A stretch of 5,542 bases of DNA, taken from positions 1-5,542 of the forward strand of contig JBHHXI010000164.1 of assembly GCA_046756945.1 (NCBI GenBank), in the 5' to 3' direction. Source of the DNA: JACZQZ01 sp046756945 (GTDB lineage Bacteria; Pseudomonadota; Alphaproteobacteria; Rhodospirillales; 2-02-FULL-58-16). Shown here in pieces: positions 1 through 5,542 of the stretch. The notes below the pieces were generated by a model. That model saw only the letters and a list, made by a program, of their open reading frames with translations. It did not search any database and was not told where the DNA came from. Position numbers and translations under genes: made by a program. Within the stretch, counting starts at the first letter, position 1, and each line of letters starts with the position of its first letter.

Positions 1-243
1 CCCGGAATCCGGCACCGCATGGGTGCTGTAGGCCAGCTTCGCCCTGTCGCGGCGTTGCGGATCGAACGGATCGATCTTACCTGCCGGGCCGTCGATGGCG
101 TGCAGGACGCGGCCGTTCTCCGGGTCGGCCGCCCGTCCCTCGCCGCCACGTCCGCGCCGTGAATAGCCCGAACGAACGTGCGCGCCGCGCTTCGGCGGGC
201 CGGCAACACTATCGGCTGATACCGTAAACTCACCTTCAAACAT
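1..243 (-). CDS. Unrecognised protein, N-terminal 81 codons, runs off the left edge
   Basis: Reading the minus strand from the ATG at 243-241 gives 81 codons without a stop up to the window edge, so only the N-terminus is seen. The protein begins MFEGEFTVSADSVAGPPKR. It is hydrophilic, rich in Gly, Arg and Asp, and has no signal peptide or membrane segment, so a cytoplasmic location is likely. A strong Shine-Dalgarno sequence, GGGGAGGA, ends 8 bases before the ATG (minus strand, about 259-252), which fixes the start. A good sigma-54 promoter lies about 110 bases upstream on the same strand, next to a divergent NtrC-type regulator, so this gene is a likely target of that regulator. I do not recognise the family. 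The basic, Gly/Arg-rich stretch at about residues 17-38 looks like a flexible tail before a folded domain, but this is inference. That this is a real gene rests on the RBS, the open frame and the promoter. Confidence 0.65.
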   Translation of the reverse strand, partial: MFEGEFTVSADSVAGPPKRGAHVRSGYSRRGRGGEGRAADPENGRVLHAIDGPAGKIDPFDPQRRDRAKLAYSTHAVPDSG

Positions 244-301
244 GAGATCGTCCTCCCCTGAGAAAATTCCGACAAAACGTTTGCGCGGCTGCCTTGGTCC
301 A

Positions 302-315
302 GGACCGGAGGGTCC
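302..315 (-). promoter_or_regulatory. Short inverted repeat in the predicted leader of the left-edge gene
   Basis: GGACC (302-306) and GGTCC (311-315) form a perfect 5-bp stem with a 4-base loop. It lies between the predicted sigma-54 start site and the ribosome-binding site of the minus-strand gene. A second dyad, GGTTGCAACC (326-335), is a perfect 10-bp palindrome in the same leader. Either could be an RNA structure or a protein-binding site, but both are short enough to arise by chance. Confidence 0.25.
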
Positions 316-353
316 GCTGCCCGTTGGTTGCAACCGCTACCGCGCTCTTAAGG

Positions 354-369
354 GCAAGTTCCGTGCCAA
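354..369 (-). promoter_or_regulatory. Sigma-54 (-24/-12) promoter for the left-edge gene
   Basis: The minus strand reads TTGGCACGGAACTTGC from 369 to 354. It matches the sigma-54 consensus YTGGCACGRNNNTTGCW at every defined position except the last, where C (353) replaces A/T. The GG doublet (367-366) and the GC doublet (355-354) have the required spacing of ten bases between them. Transcription would start near 342, leaving a leader of about 100 bases before the ATG at 243. The adjacent operon encodes an NtrC-type activator, which this class of promoter requires. Confidence 0.7.
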
Positions 370-422
370 CACCCGCGGATCCCCGGGCGCCAAAGCTAGA
401 AGTCTGTTATTAAACGGTTATT

Positions 423-439
423 TTCCGGTGTTCCCGGAA
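423..439. promoter_or_regulatory. Inverted repeat, candidate upstream activator site
   Basis: TTCCGG-N5-CCGGAA is a perfect 6-bp dyad with a 5-base spacer. Its centre (431) lies about 89 bases upstream of the predicted sigma-54 start near 342, a usual position for the enhancer site of an NtrC-type activator. No binding motif is known for this regulator, so the assignment rests on symmetry and position only. Confidence 0.35.
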
Positions 440-470
440 GTCCCCCCCTTCTGGCAGGGCCCCACCGGTT

Positions 471-483
471 GGGGAATTTCCCC
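471..483. promoter_or_regulatory. Inverted repeat, second candidate upstream site
   Basis: GGGGAA-T-TTCCCC is a perfect 6-bp dyad around one central base. It lies about 135 bases upstream of the predicted sigma-54 start. It is not the same motif as the repeat at 423-439, apart from sharing TTCC/GGAA half-site elements, so the two need not bind the same protein. It also lies upstream of the possible promoter of the kinase operon and could serve that operon instead. Confidence 0.3.
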
Positions 484-565
484 CGTCTTTGGGCCATTTG
501 CACCGTTTCCCCCACGTCCGGCAGGGCGTTCCGAAGCGCCCGGCCAATGCCCCGGGGGGCCGTCC

Positions 566-594
566 TTGACCTTGCGGCCGGGTGTTCGCAATAT
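566..594 (+). promoter_or_regulatory. Possible sigma-70 promoter of the kinase-regulator operon
   Basis: TTGACC (566-571) and CAATAT (589-594) are separated by 17 bases. The -35 matches TTGACA at five of six positions. The -10 matches TATAAT at only three of six. A start near 601 would leave a leader of about 155 bases before the kinase ATG. It is the best plus-strand match I found in this gap, but the weak -10 keeps the call tentative. Confidence 0.35.
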
Positions 595-756
595 GGCCCC
601 GCGCGCCGCGGAAGATGATCGCCAGGGGCGCGGAAGCAGGAACCGGGACCACGCACCGCCGCGGGCTTTCAGCGTGCCACGTCCCCGGCGATGTCCCCGG
701 CGGGCGCCACCCGCCGCCGATATCAACGCAACGACACATCGGGACAGACGGAACAG

Positions 757-2226
757 ATGACCGCAGCCGCCCCGGAAAAATCGTCGTTCAACCTGATGCG
801 TTGGTTTTCGATTCTGAGTCTGGTGTCCATCGTCCTGATCAGTGCCGTTTCCGCATTTGTATTGTCCCGATTCCTGACGCAGAACCTGCTGCAACGGGAC
901 ACCGTCCTGACCATGGAACTGGTCAACAGCATTCTGCAGGTGGAAAGGGTCCCGGCAAATTTCGACGTGACCGGTCCTGGCCGCGGCGACCGCGGGATCA
1001 CGCAACAATCCCCCGGCCCCGAGGAGTTCGCCCGCCGTATTTTTCAACTGGGCGATGCCAAGTCGTATTTCCGCGGCCGCTACCATGAGCTTGCCAACGC
1101 GGACATCGAGGAGTTTTTCGCGCACATTGCACGGATGCCGGACGTCCTCCGCGCCAATGTGTACCTGCGGGACCATTCCATCATCTGGTCCAGCAACACC
1201 GAACTCATCGGCAAGAAATTCGTGGCCAACCCGGACCTGGAGCGTGCCTTCGGCGGCCAGCCGCAGGTCAAATCGGGGATCACCGGCGAAATCGAAAAGG
1301 AGGAGCACGTCTTTTTCGACGAAACGGGCGTGCCGTTCATCGAAAACTATCTCCCGATCTGGCTTAACGACAGACGATACGTGTGGGGGGTGATCGAGCT
1401 GTACCGGACGCCCCGCACTTTGTTCGAAGCCATCGATGAAGGCAATCGGCTGGTTTGGACCGGTGCCGCCGCGGGCGGGCTGTTTCTCTATGCCACGCTG
1501 TTCTGGATCGTGCGCCGCGGCAACACCCTCATCCAGCGCCAGCACGACCGGCTCGTCGAATCCGAAACCCTGGCGGCGGCCGGCGAGATGGCTTCGGCCG
1601 TGGCCCACGGGCTGCGCAATCCGCTGGCGTCTATCCGCTCTTCCGCCGAACTGGCCTTGGAAGACGACGTGCCGGGCTCGGTAGGCGAACCGCTGGCGGA
1701 TATCGTCCGCCAGGCCGACCGGCTGGACACCTGGGTGCGCCAGCTCCTGACCTCTTCGCGCCCGGCGACCGGTGATCTGGAAAGGATTCAGATCAACGAC
1801 GTCGTTTCCCAATCGGTCGACGGCTTCGTCGCCCAGGCGCGCAAGAAGGGAATTACCATGGTCCTGAACAGCGGCGACGATGTGCCCAAGGTGGAGGCCA
1901 ACGCCGCCGCCCTTGGCCACGTGCTGAACAGTGTGATCGCCAACGCGGTGGAGGCGATGCCCGATGGCGGCACGTTGACCCTGACCACGGGGCCGACCCG
2001 CGACGGGCGCGCCGTGGAATTGGCGGTCGCCGACACGGGGAAAGGCATGTCACGTCGGCAGATTACGAAGGTATTTCGGCCGTTCGTCACCACCAAGAGC
2101 CAGGGCCTGGGGCTGGGGTTGCCCCTGGCAAGACGGATTATCGAGCGTCACGGCGGGATTCTCGACCTGTCGAGTCCGAAAGGCAAAGGCACCGTCGTGA
2201 CAATGCGCATTCCGGTCGCGGGCTGA
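757..2226 (+). CDS. Membrane sensor histidine kinase of an NtrC-type two-component system
   Basis: This 489-residue kinase would autophosphorylate on a histidine and pass the phosphate to the regulator encoded immediately downstream. A transmembrane helix lies at about residues 15-38 and a second at about 232-252. The roughly 190 residues between them should lie outside the cytoplasmic membrane and form the sensor domain. Its fold is probably Cache/PAS-like, as in related kinases, but its ligand cannot be read from sequence. The dimerisation box AHGLRNPLASIR carries the phosphoacceptor His284 directly after TM2 and a short linker; I see no HAMP or cytoplasmic PAS domain. The ATPase domain has the N box with Asn396 (NAVEAMPDGG), the G1 box DTGKG (Asp426), an F box FRPFVTTK, and the G2 box GLGLGL. 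I chose the ATG at 757 because TM1 begins soon after it. An in-frame ATG at 691 would add 22 polar residues, and neither start has a strong RBS. The gene ends 3 bases before the regulator, so the two are almost certainly cotranscribed. Confidence 0.93.
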   Translation: MTAAAPEKSSFNLMRWFSILSLVSIVLISAVSAFVLSRFLTQNLLQRDTVLTMELVNSILQVERVPANFDVTGPGRGDRGITQQSPGPEEFARRIFQLGDAKSYFRGRYHELANADIEEFFAHIARMPDVLRANVYLRDHSIIWSSNTELIGKKFVANPDLERAFGGQPQVKSGITGEIEKEEHVFFDETGVPFIENYLPIWLNDRRYVWGVIELYRTPRTLFEAIDEGNRLVWTGAAAGGLFLYATLFWIVRRGNTLIQRQHDRLVESETLAAAGEMASAVAHGLRNPLASIRSSAELALEDDVPGSVGEPLADIVRQADRLDTWVRQLLTSSRPATGDLERIQINDVVSQSVDGFVAQARKKGITMVLNSGDDVPKVEANAAALGHVLNSVIANAVEAMPDGGTLTLTTGPTRDGRAVELAVADTGKGMSRRQITKVFRPFVTTKSQGLGLGLPLARRIIERHGGILDLSSPKGKGTVVTMRIPVAG

Positions 2227-2229
2227 GCA

Positions 2230-3642
<1,413 letters not shown>

Positions 3643-3723
3643 GCGCCGAAGACGAACCGCCGGCCGGCCGATACACGCGGGCGGGCCCGGTGCCGCGACG
3701 GAAAACGTTGTCAAAGAACGCGA

Positions 3724-4677
3724 ATGCTGTTTCGATTTACCGGAATCCTGTTCACAGTCCTGGCGGGGATGGCTCCGACCGCGGTTTCCATTGCCGGTGA
3801 AGCGCCCGAGTTTCTCTTGTCCACCAATGCCATCAGTCAAATGAAGCGCGGACGCGTGATTGCACGAACCCTGCCGGGCGATGCGGCGCAACCCTACTTT
3901 CTTTACGTCCCACGCAGGCTCGGCAGCCCGCCGCGCATCCTGGTCACGGTCCACGGCATCTCGCGCAACGCCGAAGAACATGCCGAAGCGTTTGCCGCCA
4001 TCGCGGAACGCTATGGCGTGGTGATCCTGGCGCCCTTATTCCGCAAGGGCCGGTTCACCGATTACCAGCGCCTCGGGCGCGCCGGACGGGGGGGAGAGCG
4101 GGCCGATCTCGCGCTGCGCGCCCTCGTCGAGGACGTCGGGCGCCTGACCGGTGCCCGGACCGACAGGTTTTACCTGTTCGGGCATTCGGGCGGGGCGCAG
4201 TTCGCCCATCGCTACGTCATGGCCCACCCCGATGACGTCGTTCGATACGCCATCAGCGCCGCCGGCTGGTACACGCTGCCCGATCCCGGACTGAAATATC
4301 CCTACGGCACCCGGCTCGGCAACCAACTGCCGGGCGTCCAATTCGACCTGGACAAATTCCTGCGTGTCCCGGTGTCCGTCCTGGTCGGCGAACGGGACAC
4401 CGTGCGCGACAAATCCCTCAACCGGTCCGCCAGGATCGATGCCAGGCTGGGAAAGACCCGGATCGAACGCGCCCGGAGCTGGAATTCGGCCATGGCGCGG
4501 GCGGCGCGGCGGCGCGGCATTGACGCCGCCTACGCCTTGCACGTCCTGCCCGGAACCAGTCATGATTTTACCGACATGGTCGACCACGGTAACCTGGACA
4601 CGTTCGTTGCCGACTTCCTTTTCGGCCATGGGAAGACACCGCACGATCGCGACGGGGCGACGTCGCGGCCCGGTTAG
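3724..4677 (+). CDS. Exported alpha/beta-hydrolase, esterase/depolymerase-like
   Basis: The product is 317 residues. It starts with a typical Sec signal peptide (about 1-24: hydrophobic core, then a probable signal peptidase I site after Ser-Ile-Ala, residues 22-24), so the enzyme should act in the periplasm or outside the cell. The fold is alpha/beta-hydrolase: an oxyanion-type VHG (76-78), the nucleophile elbow GHSGG with Ser155, a probable acid Asp225 in VGERDTVRD, and His280 in GTSHDF, giving a complete catalytic triad in the right order. Related families include PHB depolymerase-like and feruloyl or acetyl-xylan esterases; the substrate cannot be told. The signal peptide supports the ATG at 3724, although the RBS is poor (AAAGAA, 5 bases away). 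It follows the regulator by 81 bases with no obvious terminator, so it may be read from the same transcript. A link between its activity and the two-component system is possible but unproven. Confidence 0.85.
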   Translation: MLFRFTGILFTVLAGMAPTAVSIAGEAPEFLLSTNAISQMKRGRVIARTLPGDAAQPYFLYVPRRLGSPPRILVTVHGISRNAEEHAEAFAAIAERYGVVILAPLFRKGRFTDYQRLGRAGRGGERADLALRALVEDVGRLTGARTDRFYLFGHSGGAQFAHRYVMAHPDDVVRYAISAAGWYTLPDPGLKYPYGTRLGNQLPGVQFDLDKFLRVPVSVLVGERDTVRDKSLNRSARIDARLGKTRIERARSWNSAMARAARRRGIDAAYALHVLPGTSHDFTDMVDHGNLDTFVADFLFGHGKTPHDRDGATSRPG

Positions 4678-4702
4678 GCCGGCCCCGCCGGGCATCTCGC
4701 CG

Positions 4703-4858
4703 TCATTACATGATGAAAATAGTTTTTAATTCAAATTTAATGAATGTTCGTTGCTATTGTATTTGCGTTCTTTTTGAATTGACACCTTTTAACAGGTATT
4801 GTATATTTTTATTTATATTATTTATTATATTTTTCTGGCGTTGACTGTATAGCCCTTT
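4703..4858. other. AT-rich intergenic island
   Basis: The hydrolase and the acetyltransferase are separated by about 200 bases, most of which are very AT-rich. In 4721-4840 I count 27 G or C in 120 bases (about 22%), while the genes on both sides are strongly GC-rich. The shift is abrupt at both ends. It contains a near-consensus promoter (4779-4807), a long T/A run (about 4802-4834) and a small dyad ATTCA-N7-TGAAT (4729-4745). I see no coding sequence with a start and RBS in it. It may be an extended, curved or easily melted promoter region, or a remnant of foreign DNA. Confidence 0.7.
4779..4807 (+). promoter_or_regulatory. Near-consensus sigma-70 promoter of the acetyltransferase gene
   Basis: TTGACA (4779-4784) is a perfect -35. 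It is followed after exactly 17 bases by TATATT (4802-4807), which matches TATAAT at five of six positions. Transcription would start near 4814, about 65 bases before the preferred GTG start. Because the surrounding DNA is about 78% A+T, chance -10 matches are common here, but the perfect -35 with optimal spacing makes this a strong candidate. Confidence 0.6.
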
Positions 4859-4866
4859 CCGAAAAT

Positions 4867-4871
4867 GGGAG
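4867..4871 (+). promoter_or_regulatory. Ribosome-binding site that favours the GTG start of the acetyltransferase
   Basis: GGGAG lies 8 bases before the in-frame GTG at 4880, the ideal spacing. The alternative ATG at 4865-4867 shares its G with this site and is preceded by CCTTTCCGAAA, which has no SD. The earlier start would therefore leave this good SD unused. Confidence 0.55.
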
Positions 4872-4879
4872 ATTCGAAC

Positions 4880-5401
4880 GTGGTTGGCCCGTCGCTCACC
4901 CTTCGCCCGCCCCGGCACGACGACGTCGTGCCGTATACCGAATTCCTCGCCGACCCCGAGGTCTCGGTGTGGCTCGACGACAGCGCCCAGGTTCCCCTGT
5001 CGGCGGCCCGGGTCGAGGCCATCCTGTTCCGCGACGCGTGGTGCCTGTGGGCCGTCGAGTGCGACGGCACCTTTGCCGGCGTGACCAGCCTGTACCATCC
5101 CGATCTGGTGCGCGGCACCGCGCGCTATTCCATCGTCATCGGCGACCGGCGGCGGTGGGGCCAGGGTCTGGGAACGGCGGTGACGCAACAGGTGATAGAG
5201 TACGGTTTCGCGACCCTCGGCCTGCGCAAGATCGAGGCCGACGTCCTGGACCCCGACACCGCATCGCGCGCCATGCTCAAGCGGGCGGGATTTGCCGAGG
5301 ACGGCCGCCTGCGCCAGGACGCGTGGCGCCGGGGGCGGTGGGTGGACAGGTTTCTTTTTTCACTGCTTCATGAGGAATGGCGGCAACGGAAAGACGCGTG
5401 A
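4880..5401 (+). CDS. GNAT-family N-acetyltransferase (RimJ/RimL type)
   Basis: The protein would transfer an acetyl group from acetyl-CoA to an amine of a protein or small molecule in the cytoplasm; the substrate is unknown. The N-terminal beta strand and helix read SLTLRPPRHDD, typical of the Acetyltransf_3 group. The acetyl-CoA pyrophosphate-binding loop is RRWGQGLGTAV (about residues 90-100 from the GTG), matching the R/Q-x-x-G-x-G/A signature. The late motif LGLRKIEADVLDPDTASRAM followed by LKRAGF is also characteristic of the family. I prefer the GTG at 4880 (173 residues). It has GGGAG (4867-4871) 8 bases upstream, whereas the in-frame ATG at 4865 (178 residues) has no SD and overlaps that very sequence. 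Codon use is GC-rich like the rest of the window, unlike the AT-rich DNA just upstream. It is probably monocistronic: it has its own promoter, and a palindrome follows its stop. Confidence 0.85.
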   Translation: MVGPSLTLRPPRHDDVVPYTEFLADPEVSVWLDDSAQVPLSAARVEAILFRDAWCLWAVECDGTFAGVTSLYHPDLVRGTARYSIVIGDRRRWGQGLGTAVTQQVIEYGFATLGLRKIEADVLDPDTASRAMLKRAGFAEDGRLRQDAWRRGRWVDRFLFSLLHEEWRQRKDA

Positions 5402-5403
5402 CC

Positions 5404-5429
5404 GCCGTTCGGGGCCGGCCCCGAACGGC
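5404..5429. terminator. Perfect 26-bp palindrome, probable terminator or operator
   Basis: The two 13-base halves (5404-5416 and 5417-5429) are exact reverse complements. As RNA this folds into an 11-bp GC-rich stem with a CCGG loop. It begins 2 bases after the acetyltransferase stop codon and ends 34 bases before the next start, the place expected of a terminator. No T-run follows it, so it is not a classical intrinsic terminator. It could stabilise the 3' end of the transcript, act as a U-tail-less terminator, or be a protein-binding site in front of the lipoprotein gene. Confidence 0.5.
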
Positions 5430-5463
5430 AACGGCCGCCGCCAACTTGGGAGAGGTTCGTGCG

Positions 5464-5542
5464 ATGAACACTTTCAAATTGATCCTTCTGGCCGTCGGCG
5501 CGGCGGCGGCGGTTCTCCCCGCCGCCGGTTGCGGCAACGGCG
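5464..5542 (+). CDS. Probable lipoprotein, N-terminal 26 codons, runs off the right edge
   Basis: The reading frame opens MNTFKLILLAVG, continues with an Ala/Val/Leu-rich hydrophobic core, and reaches PAAGC with the candidate lipidated cysteine at residue 23, followed by Gly-Asn-Gly. This is a signal-peptidase II-type signal with a permissive lipobox (Ala rather than the usual Leu at -3). GGGAGAGG (5448-5455) ends 8 bases before the ATG and makes the start firm. The frame is open to the window edge. The mature part is not visible, so no function can be given. Small entericidin-like lipoproteins have similar leaders, but nothing here shows membership. A plain Sec signal peptide cut elsewhere is the main alternative. 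Confidence 0.6.
   Translation, partial: MNTFKLILLAVGAAAAVLPAAGCGNG

Larger units (their letters stand above)
244..756. other. Divergent intergenic control region
   Basis: These 513 bases separate the left-edge gene from the kinase gene, and I find no convincing coding sequence in them. From left to right they hold the RBS of the minus-strand gene (about 252-259), a possible hairpin (302-315), a 10-bp palindrome GGTTGCAACC (326-335) and the minus-strand sigma-54 promoter (354-369). Then come a locally AT-richer stretch (about 393-424), inverted repeats at 423-439 and 471-483, repeated short words (TTTCCCCC at 477-484 and 506-513; GGCAGGGC at 453-460 and 520-527), and a possible plus-strand sigma-70 promoter (566-594). 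Its length and content fit a regulated divergent promoter region. Confidence 0.6.

Noticed and set aside
411..423. Possible IHF site between the upstream dyads and the sigma-54 promoter
   Set aside because: TAAACGGTTATTT has two mismatches to the consensus core (YAANNNNTTGATW). The position would suit a bending site, but the match is too weak to annotate.
691..756. An upstream in-frame ATG adding 22 residues to the kinase
   Set aside because: There is no SD before 691, and the extra residues are polar and Arg-rich with no role in the fold. The ATG at 757 sits normally ahead of TM1, although its own SD is weak too.
242..760. A 172-codon plus-strand open frame across the control region
   Set aside because: It is Pro/Arg-rich, has no domain or SD, starts inside the start codon region of the divergent gene and crosses the sigma-54 promoter.
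418..1920. A 500-codon open frame on the minus strand opposite the kinase gene
   Set aside because: It is antisense to clear kinase motifs, has no recognisable domain, and is the kind of long stop-free frame that GC-rich genes produce on the opposite strand.
3659..3690. GC-rich palindromes (CGGCCGGCCG and CGGGCCCG) after the regulator gene as a terminator
   Set aside because: They are short self-complementary words expected in GC-rich DNA, without a proper stem-loop or T-run.
4668..4693. GCCCGG-N14-CCGGGC hairpin overlapping the hydrolase stop as a terminator
   Set aside because: The stem is only 6 bp with a 14-base loop, and the nearest T-run is about 30 bases downstream, so it does not form an intrinsic terminator.
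4754..5188. A 144-codon minus-strand open frame opposite the acetyltransferase
   Set aside because: Its C-terminal part is merely the translated AT-rich intergenic DNA and the rest is antisense to clear GNAT motifs.

Overview
The window is GC-rich, with Shine-Dalgarno sites, a sigma-54 circuit and proteobacterial-type protein families. It most likely comes from a member of the Pseudomonadota, perhaps an alphaproteobacterium. That assignment is inferred from composition and gene content, because no rRNA or other phylogenetic marker is present. No mobile element, tRNA, rRNA or CRISPR array is visible.

Layout. Bases 1-243 hold the 5' end of an unrecognised gene on the minus strand that runs off the left edge. 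Bases 244-756 are a divergent control region. On the minus strand it carries a close match to a sigma-54 (-24/-12) promoter aimed at the edge gene. On the plus strand it carries a possible sigma-70 promoter aimed at the next operon. Several short inverted repeats lie between and around them. Bases 757-3642 encode a tightly spaced two-component pair: a membrane histidine kinase with an extracytoplasmic sensor region, then an NtrC-type response regulator (receiver, AAA+ and Fis-type HTH domains). Bases 3724-4677 encode an exported alpha/beta-hydrolase with a complete Ser-Asp-His triad. Next comes a strikingly AT-rich intergenic island (about 4703-4858) containing a near-consensus sigma-70 promoter, followed by a GNAT-family acetyltransferase (4880-5401, with a GTG start favoured). 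A perfect 26-bp palindrome lies directly after that gene. The window ends in the signal peptide of a probable lipoprotein (from 5464).

How the parts may work together. The regulator belongs to the class that activates sigma-54 RNA polymerase, and a good sigma-54 promoter faces away from the kinase-regulator operon. The simplest reading is a local circuit in which the kinase senses something outside the cytoplasmic membrane and phosphorylates the regulator. The regulator would then bind upstream sites (candidates at 423-439 and 471-483) and switch on the divergent gene at the left edge. The hydrolase could be cotranscribed with the pair, since the gap is only 81 bases and holds no clear terminator, but this is not proven. 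The acetyltransferase and the lipoprotein appear to be separate units.
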